DNA of 64,000 nucleotides from contig SJCO01000003.1 in NCBI GenBank assembly GCA_005217565.1, forward strand, positions 557,931-621,930, read 5' to 3'. This DNA comes from Puteibacter caeruleilacunae (GTDB lineage Bacteria > Bacteroidota > Bacteroidia > Bacteroidales > Prolixibacteraceae). The notes beneath the pieces are model-generated. The model did no database searches and was not told where the DNA came from. It saw only the letters and a list, made by a program, of their open reading frames with translations. Below are positions 8,432-16,855 of the stretch, one piece after another. The translations under genes were made by a program, and so were the position numbers. Numbering within the stretch: position 1 is the first letter of the stretch; each line of letters begins with the position of its first letter.

Positions 8432-9325
8432 ATGGGCAATTTCCTATATTTCTTGATGTGTGGTGCAGCCAGATTAATGCAACTATTTCCATTACGTTTT
8501 CATTATCTGGTTTCCGATATATTCTATTTTCTAATGTGTTACGTAGTTCGTTACCGCAAAAAGGTAATTATACAGAATCTTCGTAATTCATTCCCTGAAA
8601 AATCGGATGCTGAAATACTCAAGATAACCAAGAAGTACTATACGCACTTGTGCGATGTATTTATTGAGACATTTTATCTGGCATACATTCCTGAAAAGGA
8701 GATGCGAAAAAGAGTAGTAGTTCTTAATCCCGAAGAGATTAGTCAGTATCACAAAGCTGGTAGGAGCACTGTTGCCGTGTTAGGTCATTATGCCAATTGG
8801 GAATGGATGACTGCTACTCCACTTTACATTGAATACCCTCGTTTTCACTATTTCTACAAACGATTAAAGTCGGAAGCATGGGATCGTTTTATGCTTCGTC
8901 TAAGGAGTCGTATGGGGGCAACCCTTACCGAGAAAGATAACGTATTCCGATTACTCATTGGAGAAAAACAAAAAGGGAATTTAAATTGCTCAGGTTTTTT
9001 GGCAGATCAAGCACCAAAAGCCAATATGGTTCAGTACTGGACAACCTTTCTAAATCAAGACACTGCAATGTTTCTTGGAGCAGAAAAGGTAGCATTGAAA
9101 ACCAATAGTCCTGTAGTATTTGGACATATGAATAAGATCAAACGAGGTTATTATGAAGTTGAGTTAACCACTATAATCAAAGAGCCTTCGGAATGTAAGA
9201 AATACGAAATTACAGAAGCCTACACACGTATACTGGAAGAGAAGATCAAGCAACGTCCGGAATTATGGATGTGGTCACACAAGAGATGGAAATACAAGAA
9301 AGAAACCACATCAAAAACGAAGTAG
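8432..9325 (+). CDS. Lipid A biosynthesis-type lysophospholipid acyltransferase
   Basis: 297 residues of the LpxL/HtrB (LPLAT) family, which transfers an acyl chain to lipid A or a related lipid at the inner membrane. An N-terminal hydrophobic segment (MGNFLYFLMCGAARLMQLFPL) anchors it. The catalytic motif reads H-Y-A-N-W-E (in VAVLGHYANWEWM), the H-x4-D/E site. The C-terminal WMWSHKRWK matches the family's W-x-H-xRW ending. The stop is followed after two bases by the ATG of the glycosyltransferase at 9328, a tight coupling. The lipid acceptor and acyl donor cannot be told from sequence. Confidence 0.9.
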   Translation: MGNFLYFLMCGAARLMQLFPLRFHYLVSDIFYFLMCYVVRYRKKVIIQNLRNSFPEKSDAEILKITKKYYTHLCDVFIETFYLAYIPEKEMRKRVVVLNPEEISQYHKAGRSTVAVLGHYANWEWMTATPLYIEYPRFHYFYKRLKSEAWDRFMLRLRSRMGATLTEKDNVFRLLIGEKQKGNLNCSGFLADQAPKANMVQYWTTFLNQDTAMFLGAEKVALKTNSPVVFGHMNKIKRGYYEVELTTIIKEPSECKKYEITEAYTRILEEKIKQRPELWMWSHKRWKYKKETTSKTK

Positions 9326-9327
9326 TA

Positions 9328-10341
9328 ATGCCAAGTGTAGCTATTGTCATATTAAACTGGAATGGAGTAGAACATTTATCAACATTTCTACCATCAGTTA
9401 TCCAACACTCTACTCAGGATAATATAAGAATAATAGTCGCGGATAATGGGTCAACTGATGATTCTGTGGCGATTCTAACAAAAAAATATCCCGAAGTAGA
9501 GATACTGGAACTTCCAGAGAATTATGGTTTTGCCAAAGGATACAACGAGGCATTAAAACAGATACAGGCCGACTACTACATATTATTGAATTCAGACGTA
9601 GAAGTTACAGACAATTGGATTAATCCTGTTGTCAACTTGATGGAACAAGAAGAACAAATTGCCTGTTGTCAGCCCAAGGTAAAAGCATGGAAAGATAAAT
9701 CCCATTTTGAACATGCAGGTGCTGCAGGGGGATTTCTTGATAAATTTGGCTATCCATTATGTCGTGGAAGAATACTTGATTATGCAGAGGAAGACAAAGG
9801 ACAATACGATGACAGCAGATCGATCTTCTGGGCAACCGGAGCCTGTCTTTTCATCAAGGCCAGTCTTTTTCACAAAATGCAAGGATTTGATGAAGACTTC
9901 TGGGCACATATGGAAGAGATTGATTTATGTTGGCGCTTAAAGAATAAAGGCTACAAAATCATGTATTGTGCCCAATCAACAGTCTACCATTTAGGAGGAG
10001 CAAGTCTTTCCTATCAAAGTCCGCTTAAGGTATTGCTCAATTTCCGCAATAACCTGTTTATGCTATACAAGAATCTTCCAGCAAAGAAGTTACTTCCAAT
10101 TCTTTTGGTAAGATTTATATTGGATGGAGTAGCAGCACTAAAATTTCTTGCAACAGGAGAATTTAACTTCTTCAAAGCAGTATGGAAATCACATATGCAG
10201 TTTTATCAATCGCTTTCCAAGCTTCAACAAAAACGTAAAGCATTGGAAAAGCAACGCTTGATAAATGAACATGAGGAGATACTCGATAAAAGTATGATCC
10301 TTAATTTCTACTTACGAGGTATAAAAACATTTAAATCATAA
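9328..10341 (+). CDS. Family 2 glycosyltransferase
   Basis: 337 residues starting at ATG 9328, directly behind the acyltransferase stop; a longer reading from 9265 would overlap that gene and adds no family sequence. It is a GT-A fold enzyme with VIVILNWNG-like start (AIVILNWNG), ADNGSTDDS, the DxD-type site LLNSDVEV, and the acceptor-side segment FWAHMEEIDLCWRLKNKG. This is the rhamnosyltransferase-like type of GT2 that uses nucleotide sugars in surface polysaccharide synthesis. The C-terminus has a hydrophobic stretch (LLPILLVRFILDGVAALKFL), probably membrane-associated. The terminator at 10333-10361 overlaps its stop codon. Confidence 0.9.
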   Translation: MPSVAIVILNWNGVEHLSTFLPSVIQHSTQDNIRIIVADNGSTDDSVAILTKKYPEVEILELPENYGFAKGYNEALKQIQADYYILLNSDVEVTDNWINPVVNLMEQEEQIACCQPKVKAWKDKSHFEHAGAAGGFLDKFGYPLCRGRILDYAEEDKGQYDDSRSIFWATGACLFIKASLFHKMQGFDEDFWAHMEEIDLCWRLKNKGYKIMYCAQSTVYHLGGASLSYQSPLKVLLNFRNNLFMLYKNLPAKKLLPILLVRFILDGVAALKFLATGEFNFFKAVWKSHMQFYQSLSKLQQKRKALEKQRLINEHEEILDKSMILNFYLRGIKTFKS

Positions 10342-10361
10342 GCACTAAAGGCTTATGATTT
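10333..10361. terminator. Bidirectional hairpin shared by two convergent genes
   Basis: 11-bp perfect inverted repeat aaatcataagc (10333-10343) and gcttatgattt (10351-10361). It contains the stop codons of both the glycosyltransferase (ends 10341) and xseB (ends 10353), so the stem is partly coding on each side. No long T-run. Confidence 0.6.
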
Positions 10362-10556
10362 ATCCATATCTCCAAGGATCTTTTGAACCTCTTCCTCAGT
10401 CTTATACAGTTTGTCCCGACAAATTTTAAGTAGCTGAGACACCCTTTTTACTTTACTAGACAATTCATCAACATCCAGTTCCTCATTTTCTATTTTAGCC
10501 AAGATCTCTTCAACCTCGACTACAGCTTCTTTGTATGAAATAACTTTTTCTGCCAC
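10353..10556 (-). CDS. xseB: Exodeoxyribonuclease VII small subunit
   Basis: 67 residues, all helical, matching XseB: SYKEAVVEVEEILAKIENEE and VDELSSKVKRVSQLLKICRDKL. It binds the large subunit in the ExoVII complex that degrades single-stranded DNA to oligonucleotides. It is transcribed just after xseA with a 13-bp gap, the usual pairing. Its 3' end overlaps the hairpin shared with the converging glycosyltransferase gene. Confidence 0.92.
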   Translation of the reverse strand: MAEKVISYKEAVVEVEEILAKIENEELDVDELSSKVKRVSQLLKICRDKLYKTEEEVQKILGDMDKS

Positions 10557-10569
10557 GATAATAATATTT

Positions 10570-11931
10570 TTAATCTACTGTACTTCTAATCTTACCATCA
10601 GCCAAAACAGTAATCATCTGATCACCCGATTTTACCTGATCTGTTTTTTTCAACAACTGTCCATCGACATACGACATACTAAATCCTCTTTTCAAAACAT
10701 TAACAGGATCAAGTAATGTTTTTGTTTTCTCGAGAGAATCCAGTCTCTTTTGCTCTGATTTCACAAAGTTCTCAGTCAACATTTTCAGATGTTTATGATG
10801 CGTTTTTAATTCAGTCAACTCATTCAAGATATAATGCTTCGATAAGCTCTCTATATTTGTTGCCATAATCGATAACTTCTCATGATTCTGCTTAAGACGC
10901 TGCATGGTTATCGATTTAAATTCAGCATTCAATAATCCAATCTTTGCATTCTGACGCTCAAGAAGTCCGTTAACCATAGGAGACAATTTTTGCGAAGCCA
11001 TTTCAAGACGATGCTTTTCAGTGGTCAACACTTCATTAACTCCAGCAACAAACCGATCGGCTAACTGCTCAACCACATTAGCATACATGCCTACACGATT
11101 AATCAGAAACTCAGCAGCAGCAGTTGGAGTCTTCACCTTAGTATGCGCAACCACATCCGCCACTGTATCATCCTTCTCATGCCCTATTCCTGTTATTACA
11201 GGCAAAGGAAACTGAGTAATATTACACGCCAGGTCATAGCTATCAAAACAATTCAGATCTAACTGTGAACCTCCACCTCTGATAATGACAACCACATCAA
11301 ATTCATGCTCTACCGCATAGATCTGTTCGATAGCTTCAATGATTGACTCCTCAGCCTGATCTCCTTGCATAATAGCAGGAAACAGCTGATGTTTAAAATA
11401 GAAACCAAAAGCATTACCATCAAGCTGGTCACAAAAATCCTCATAACCAGCAGCTGTTGGAGAAGAAATTACGGCAATCCGATTAGGAACTGTTTCAAGT
11501 TCCAATTCTTTATTCATCCCGATAATTCCATCACGTTCCAATCGCGCAATAATCTCTTTACGCTTCTGCGCAAGATCACCTAATGTATAAGCAGGATCTA
11601 TATCTCGAATATTCAGACTAAAACCAAAAACCTCATGAAAATTAACCTGGACACTTATCAACACCTTGATCCCAGATGAAAATCGTTGTCCGGTTACTGT
11701 TTCAAAATGCGGTTTCAGCATTCTGTATGTATATGCCCAAATCGTTGCACGAGCCCTTGCTGTAATCCGATTAGTAGCCTCATCTTTCTCTACCAATTCC
11801 AGATAACAGTGCCCGTTACGATTCTCCTTCAGCTCTGCAATTTCTGCAATAATCCAAACAGGTTGTGAAAACTCCTGTTCTAGCGTATGGACAATACGTT
11901 GATTTAACTGTGAAAGTTTAATATGATTCAT
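10570..11931 (-). CDS. xseA: Exodeoxyribonuclease VII large subunit
   Basis: 453 residues. An N-terminal OB-fold domain (VWIIAEIAELKENRNGHCYLEL) is followed by the catalytic core with AVISSPTAAGYEDF, VVVIIRGGGSQLDLNCFD and PVITGIGHEKDDTVAD, which are hallmark XseA segments. A long helical region and a C-terminal tail with VLKRGFSM follow. It is the catalytic subunit of ExoVII. The ATG shares one base with the stop codon of the upstream subtilase (TAATG arrangement), an intimate coupling between two genes that have no known functional link. Confidence 0.95.
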   Translation of the reverse strand: MNHIKLSQLNQRIVHTLEQEFSQPVWIIAEIAELKENRNGHCYLELVEKDEATNRITARARATIWAYTYRMLKPHFETVTGQRFSSGIKVLISVQVNFHEVFGFSLNIRDIDPAYTLGDLAQKRKEIIARLERDGIIGMNKELELETVPNRIAVISSPTAAGYEDFCDQLDGNAFGFYFKHQLFPAIMQGDQAEESIIEAIEQIYAVEHEFDVVVIIRGGGSQLDLNCFDSYDLACNITQFPLPVITGIGHEKDDTVADVVAHTKVKTPTAAAEFLINRVGMYANVVEQLADRFVAGVNEVLTTEKHRLEMASQKLSPMVNGLLERQNAKIGLLNAEFKSITMQRLKQNHEKLSIMATNIESLSKHYILNELTELKTHHKHLKMLTENFVKSEQKRLDSLEKTKTLLDPVNVLKRGFSMSYVDGQLLKKTDQVKSGDQMITVLADGKIRSTVD

Positions 11932-13550
11932 TAATACTTTACGATCTTATGTATTTCACTAAAGGTATTCGTTGATACCATCAACAAATATACTCCTTCT
12001 TTCAAAGAATTCAGATCATACAAGGCTACTTCTTGTACCTCATCACAATATTTTTTATAAACAACACGAGAAAGGATATCTAATATTTCAATACGAACAT
12101 CAGAAGCAGGTTTGGCAAACGAAATAGATAATTCATTAGAAAAAGGATTGGGTCCTATATTGAGATCTGTAGTATGCTGTACCTTTACTTCAGCCAGCAA
12201 TTCCTTCACCCTTTTAAAGTCAGGTATCCCAAAGCCCATGAGAGAATCGGGAGAGTTATATTGATTAGCCAATTCTTCGATCATCATTTTAATGTCAGAA
12301 CAAGATTTTCCAGGATAAGCTTCCATTAAGCAAGCAGCAAAAGCACTAATCAGTGGAGCGGAAAATGATGTTCCATTAATCGATGAAACCTGTCCCATAC
12401 TATTCAGTCCGGCTATCCCCTTTCCTACAGCCATAACATTGGGTTTTACATTATCAGGATAAATCCCTGTGGAACTAAATTCTGCTCGGTCTCCATTCAC
12501 ATCTATAGCACCAACAGCTAAAACATTATTCCCATCGGCAGGTGCAATGATATGTTTCCAAGTTTTATTCCCCTCATTTCCAGCACTAGCAACAACAAGA
12601 ATTCCCTTCTTAAATGCCATATTGGCTGCTTGCGTGATACGCGTTGATTCTCCATTCATATCCTCATGACTATGATTCATAAAATCTTCATCGAACAGAA
12701 AATAACCAAGAGAAGAATTAATTATATCAACACCTGCACTATCGGCAAACTCTGTTGCAGCAATCCAATAATCCTCTTCAACAGGATACTCCACTCCATC
12801 TTCCTCACTTCGAAGTAACCAATAAGAAGCTGCTGTTGAAGGGGCAACCAATTGATTAGGCAAGTAAGAAGCCATTATAGACAGCACAGCCATGCCATGT
12901 GGATGGTCATCATACACCTGAACATCATTTGAAACAAAATCACGAGTTCCTAATATTTGATGATTTACAAACAAACTATCAAAGGCCTCATATTGATCAG
13001 TCTTATAGAAACCTGCATCCAAAATAGCTACATGGATTCCCTTGCCATTCATTCCTAACTCATGAAACACCTCTCCACCATGAAGAATAACCTGATCAAA
13101 AGCGTTCCCATAATGAGACTTTAACTCAAGCGAATCAATTACCGACACAGATGTTTCGAATTTACTGGAACCAGACTTTAGAACAGCTGCAGGTTTAGTC
13201 ATAACAACCGAATCAATAAATGAAATCTGCTCTATAGTATCAATTAATTGTTGATCATTACTCTTTACTGTAACTGTATTTAACCAGCGAGAAGTAACCC
13301 ATATATCAAGCCCCAGATTTTTTAAACTATCAATATAAAAACCACTAACAGGAAGATCGGTAGAGTCAATAGGAATATCAAACTTTAAGCGACGATCAAT
13401 TGCGCGTTCGCTTAGAAAGTCTTTAGGTTCATCTATGGTCGCATCATTATGCTGCTTGTCAGTCAAGAAAAGTAAATACGTCGCATCCTGGGCATAAGTA
13501 ACACACCCTGTTAAAATAAGAAAAACCAAAAATACAATTCGAACTGCCAT
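11931..13550 (-). CDS. Secreted subtilisin-like (S8) serine protease with T9SS-type tail
   Basis: 539 residues. The N-terminal signal peptide ends near FLILTGCVTYAQ. After a ~150-residue prodomain comes the S8 catalytic triad: D178 in VAILDAGFY, H218 in HPHGMAVLS, and S395 in INGTSFSAP, with SAGNEGN as the oxyanion-region segment. The last ~80 residues (NIGPNPFSNELSISF, then GVYLLMVSTN) match the type A sorting domain of the type IX secretion system, so the enzyme is predicted to cross the outer membrane and be attached or released there. The predicted role is extracellular protein digestion. It directly precedes xseA with a 1-bp overlap. Confidence 0.9.
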   Translation of the reverse strand: MAVRIVFLVFLILTGCVTYAQDATYLLFLTDKQHNDATIDEPKDFLSERAIDRRLKFDIPIDSTDLPVSGFYIDSLKNLGLDIWVTSRWLNTVTVKSNDQQLIDTIEQISFIDSVVMTKPAAVLKSGSSKFETSVSVIDSLELKSHYGNAFDQVILHGGEVFHELGMNGKGIHVAILDAGFYKTDQYEAFDSLFVNHQILGTRDFVSNDVQVYDDHPHGMAVLSIMASYLPNQLVAPSTAASYWLLRSEEDGVEYPVEEDYWIAATEFADSAGVDIINSSLGYFLFDEDFMNHSHEDMNGESTRITQAANMAFKKGILVVASAGNEGNKTWKHIIAPADGNNVLAVGAIDVNGDRAEFSSTGIYPDNVKPNVMAVGKGIAGLNSMGQVSSINGTSFSAPLISAFAACLMEAYPGKSCSDIKMMIEELANQYNSPDSLMGFGIPDFKRVKELLAEVKVQHTTDLNIGPNPFSNELSISFAKPASDVRIEILDILSRVVYKKYCDEVQEVALYDLNSLKEGVYLLMVSTNTFSEIHKIVKY

Positions 13551-13596
13551 CCAAATAGTTTCTTTGTTTTAACTCAATCCTTTATATAAGGTTACA

Positions 13597-14388
13597 TTAT
13601 TTTCTTTTTAACACTTCCACCGGATTCTTAACAAACTCTTCGGGATCCTGCAGTTTTAGTTTTTGAGCCTCTAATCTTTTAAACTTCTCTTCATCACGTT
13701 TTTCCAACACTTCAGGATTTAGAATATCCCCATTATCATATTTAAGCTCGTAATCCACCTCTCCTTCATCGTTGAAAAATTTCCATGATCCATGAGGTAA
13801 GTTATTGTTATACTCTCCAACCATTTCAACCTCACCTCCGGCAGTCCAAGTTTTACATTCTCCTTGTCTCACTCCCTCTACATATGAAAAAGATGAAATT
13901 TGATGTCCTTCCAGGTCGAATATTTTAACGCACCCATCAATCTTATCATTCTTATACCCAATTTGCTGGTAAGTTTTGCCACTTGGGAAAAGAACATTGG
14001 TCTTTCCATCCTTAAGACCATTCAGATAATTTTGAACAACCACTTTCCTTCCTTTATTGTAGAATTCCCAGGGCCCCTGCTTTTTCATATTCTTATATAA
14101 TCCCTTCGCATATACACGCCCCATCTCAGAGAACAAAGTTGTCTGAGCTAATTTGCCTTTTTCACTGAATTCCATCTCGGCCTTTTTCACACCATTCTCA
14201 TAATAACGAATCATCTTTCCTTCGGGATAACCATCCTTAAAAGTAGCCGTATAGCGCGTTTTATTATTGGGATACTTAACAATCCATTTGCCCTGTTTCT
14301 TCCCGGCAGCATCAACCTTATTCAATCCAGTCTGAGCCAATAATCCCAATGGCAATATCAATAATACAAGTAAGAGTCTGATTTGCAT
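13597..14388 (-). CDS. YwqK/MORN-type repeat protein, secreted
   Basis: 263 residues from ATG 14388; a longer reading from 14439 only adds residues before a clean signal peptide (MQIRLLLVLLILPLGLLAQ). The mature part holds repeated short units of the MORN-like YwqK type: GKWIVKYPNNKTRYTATFKDGYPEGK, GPWEFYNKGRKVVVQNYLNGLKDGK, and HGSWKFFNDEGEVDYELKYDNGD are successive copies in different stages of drift. Family members are often labelled YwqK antitoxin, but no toxin lies beside this one and the signal peptide argues for an envelope role. The stop is 46 bp upstream of the subtilase start. Confidence 0.8.
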   Translation of the reverse strand: MQIRLLLVLLILPLGLLAQTGLNKVDAAGKKQGKWIVKYPNNKTRYTATFKDGYPEGKMIRYYENGVKKAEMEFSEKGKLAQTTLFSEMGRVYAKGLYKNMKKQGPWEFYNKGRKVVVQNYLNGLKDGKTNVLFPSGKTYQQIGYKNDKIDGCVKIFDLEGHQISSFSYVEGVRQGECKTWTAGGEVEMVGEYNNNLPHGSWKFFNDEGEVDYELKYDNGDILNPEVLEKRDEEKFKRLEAQKLKLQDPEEFVKNPVEVLKRK

Positions 14389-14494
14389 GATAACGTCTTT
14401 AGTGATTCTCAAAAATATTGAATTATTTGAACAATGCACTCCAAGTCGCTCTTAAAACTGCAGCATTATTAGTAGTAAAGAAGTTAAAAAAATC

Positions 14495-14526
14495 AAAAAG
14501 GCCGTCTCAATTGAGTCAGCCTTTTT
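14495..14526 (-). terminator. Terminator after the small secreted-protein gene
   Basis: aaaaaggc (14495-14502) and gccttttt (14519-14526) form the outer stem, with a tctcaattgagt-type hairpin inside. It lies 26 bp after the end of the gene at 14552. Because both flanks are A/T-rich it can work in either direction. Confidence 0.65.
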
Positions 14527-14551
14527 AAAATTATATTGAAAGTATACTTTG

Positions 14552-15091
14552 TTAGAAATTGTATGTAAGGGAGCACCCTACACCATTTAGAGCCAGAGGT
14601 GTAAATCTTATATCTAAATGAGTTTCATAATCTTCGTCTTTAATAATTGTTGTTTTCCATTTTGGAATTAAACTACCAATACCAAAGCCAATTGCGCTTC
14701 CGATTACTAGCGCACCTGTGGTCCAAGATATAATAGTCTCAAGCGATGCCGGCTCTCCGTAATAATCTCTGTAGTTAACGGTGCTGACTAAACCACTCAA
14801 TGTTCCTGCAATAGCACCAATCTTCAATCCCAAAAACTTTTGGTTTCCATGTGCATATCTAATGTAGTTTATATTTTTCGCTGCTAATATTTTCTGAGTT
14901 CCATACACATCAAAATAATAAACCGAATTATCTTCGAACCAAATTTTCCCCGTTTCAATTTTTGTATAATCGTTTAATACAATCTTTGCTTTTTTAAATG
15001 ATTCTCCCTTCAAGTCTTGTGGAATTTCCTGTGAAAATCCGATTTTACATATGACAGAAAAAAGTAGGAGGAGAATAATATTTTTTATCAT
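14552..15091 (-). CDS. Secreted/membrane protein of unknown function
   Basis: 179 residues with a signal peptide (MIKNIILLLLFSVICKIGFSQ). The middle part is beta-rich with aromatic residues (TGKIWFEDNSVYYFDVYG). Two glycine-rich hydrophobic stretches follow, LGLKIGAIAGTLSGLVSTV and ALVIGSAIGFGIGSLIP, as in small envelope proteins with a glycine-zipper-like pair. The final residue is Phe (SLTYNF), which suits an outer-membrane protein. I do not recognise a family. It begins 6 bp after the lipoprotein gene's stop, so the two are probably one operon. Confidence 0.65.
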   Translation of the reverse strand: MIKNIILLLLFSVICKIGFSQEIPQDLKGESFKKAKIVLNDYTKIETGKIWFEDNSVYYFDVYGTQKILAAKNINYIRYAHGNQKFLGLKIGAIAGTLSGLVSTVNYRDYYGEPASLETIISWTTGALVIGSAIGFGIGSLIPKWKTTIIKDEDYETHLDIRFTPLALNGVGCSLTYNF

Positions 15092-15097
15092 CGGGTA

Positions 15098-15856
15098 TTA
15101 TTTTAAAGCGGTAATTAGATTTCCTGATATTTCTTTATACTCATCTAAAGCGTCCATAAAATCAGCTATATCTTTTCCATTTGTATTAAACGGTTTAGAC
15201 GAACCTTCGCCATAAGATCTTAAGGAGCCATCAGGAGCAAAAACATAGATATACGTGCGTAAATCCATTTTTGCAACAAAACCACCAGCACCAACACCCC
15301 AAGCGTGAGGAGCGGAAATTGAAAGTATCATAGCATCTGCTGAAGTTGCCTTCGCAATCTGTGCCAAACGCTCTTTGAATTCTCCTAAATTTTCATTCAG
15401 CTTACTAATTTTCTTCGCTTTATATTCAATGGGATGAATACCTGAATCGGAACAAAAAATATGTGGAAACCTCTTCTCTCCCGACTCTATTACATCATGT
15501 TTTAATGCTTCACAATTTGCTTGTTCTAAAAGCCTGTTTACCTCTTCGTCAGCAACTATCTCAACATTCAAGATGTTTTTCAAATGATTGGTTAAAATTT
15601 CATACTGAACATCAACTCGTGATTTTGCAATCTTTTGAATCTCTTCAGAGCGTTTATTAATCTTCCTATTAAACCACATTTCAGGAGTATTTACTCGTTT
15701 TGGCTTCTGATAAGGATTAATTTCGGCACCAAGTAAAACGACTCTGGGTGAATCTATTAATTCCGCTTTTCCTTCGACTAAAACTTTAGCAGAAAAACAC
15801 CCCGACAGAAATAAGGCACAACACACAATAAATACTACTTTTACTTTCATTTTCAT
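15098..15856 (-). CDS. Lipoprotein of unknown function
   Basis: About 252 residues when started at the Met before MKVKVVFIVCCALFLSGC, a clear lipoprotein signal with lipobox LSGC. A longer reading from 15919 would overlap the neighbouring gene by 41 bp. The mature protein has a charged helical middle (EIQKIAKSRVDVQYEILTNHLKNIL) and a conserved-looking block SADAMILSISAPHAWGVGAGGFVAKMDLRTYIYVF. I recognise no family. The gene is in tight order with the 179-residue envelope protein downstream, so the two may act together at the outer membrane. Confidence 0.65.
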   Translation of the reverse strand: MKMKVKVVFIVCCALFLSGCFSAKVLVEGKAELIDSPRVVLLGAEINPYQKPKRVNTPEMWFNRKINKRSEEIQKIAKSRVDVQYEILTNHLKNILNVEIVADEEVNRLLEQANCEALKHDVIESGEKRFPHIFCSDSGIHPIEYKAKKISKLNENLGEFKERLAQIAKATSADAMILSISAPHAWGVGAGGFVAKMDLRTYIYVFAPDGSLRSYGEGSSKPFNTNGKDIADFMDALDEYKEISGNLITALK

Positions 15857-15878
15857 ATATTTAGAATTGTTTGTTTTT

Positions 15879-16247
15879 TTAATAATTAGCAATCCAATCT
15901 TCATGAGGGCTTGGCTCATCGTGGTAAATAATACTAATTGAGTTACTTAAGGTTTGCGAATAAATATTTGAGCCGTTAGCATAGATACATAATTCAGAGC
16001 CCTCTTCCATCTCCTCGTTACTAAGGAAAACAGCTTGATGTCCGCCCGAACTAACTGAAGCCGAAACAGAAATAGAATCGCCGCCCAAGGTTATACCAGT
16101 AACCTTATAATCTGTTGACACTGTAAAACCTCCAAAAGTTAAACGATTGTTTTCGATAATAACAGTGGCTGTTACTGAATTTTCAGAGTCGTCGCTACAT
16201 GCGGTAAACGCCAAAATAGAAACGAACAGAATAAATAATTTTTTCAT
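15879..16247 (-). CDS. Small lipoprotein of unknown function
   Basis: 122 residues. Signal peptide with lipobox (MKKLFILFVSILAFTACSDDSENS); the Asp after Cys+1 and the acidic linker fit a Bacteroidota surface-exposed lipoprotein. The mature part is Ser/Val/Gly-rich and predicted all-beta (TVIIENNRLTFGGFTVSTDY, SISVSASVSSGG). Its 3' end sits 22 bp before the start of the next lipoprotein gene. Function unknown. Confidence 0.65.
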   Translation of the reverse strand: MKKLFILFVSILAFTACSDDSENSVTATVIIENNRLTFGGFTVSTDYKVTGITLGGDSISVSASVSSGGHQAVFLSNEEMEEGSELCIYANGSNIYSQTLSNSISIIYHDEPSPHEDWIANY

Positions 16248-16317
16248 AATTGAATATTTAATTAAGGTGTTATATAGAAAAAGTTAACAGTAGGTCTCGC
16301 TCAAGAAGCATGATCTG

Positions 16318-16635
16318 TCACACTTCTTCCGATAGAATATAAATGTGATTGGTTATTGTTATTACACTACTTCTTAAAAATAATCCTCCACCACGGCTGT
16401 AATAACAAGTCGAAATATCCCTCCAACAAGAATATGCTGCATTGCTGGTAACAACAAATCCATCAAGAGGTGTGCTATCACCTGCATTATGTGCTACAAT
16501 TATGGGTATTGCAGTTTCCCAGAAACTTTCAGAATTATCGCCTGAACCATTTTCGGTGATGTCCCATAAAGTCTGTGAAAAGACACTTGTTGTAACGAGC
16601 AGTGCAAAAAATACAAGTCGTAAAGATTTTTCCAT
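16318..16635 (-). CDS. Short secreted protein, unknown function
   Basis: 105 residues with a credible signal peptide (MEKSLRLVFFALLVTTSVFSQ) and a Gly/Ser/Thr-rich mature part with two Cys residues (SCWRDISTCYYSRGGG) that could form a disulfide. No family recognised. It may be a truncated or young gene: the C-terminus (NHIYILSEEV) does not look like a domain end. An opposite-strand frame at 16442-16642 overlaps it; the minus frame is preferred because of its signal peptide and its agreement in direction with its neighbours. Confidence 0.45.
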   Translation of the reverse strand: MEKSLRLVFFALLVTTSVFSQTLWDITENGSGDNSESFWETAIPIIVAHNAGDSTPLDGFVVTSNAAYSCWRDISTCYYSRGGGLFLRSSVITITNHIYILSEEV

Positions 16636-16855
16636 CGTTTAACAATTCGGTTTTTGATTTCACTACGAAAGTAGCTCATCAAGGGCCATTATTCAACCGA
16701 AACTTGTTAAGATCTATAAATCACAACAATCCGAACAAACTATAACACAAACAGTTAACTACAATAACACCCAAGCGCATTATGTTTATTAAATGAATAT
16801 CTTTAATCTACGATTTGGATTATATTTTCTATTACAAAAGACACAAAACTTAGTT

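Noticed and set aside
13597..14388. YwqK label as an antitoxin, toxin-antitoxin system
   Set aside because: A signal peptide is present and no toxin gene lies beside it.
16442..16642. Plus-strand frame opposite the short secreted gene
   Set aside because: No signal or family, and against local gene direction; the minus frame has a signal peptide.
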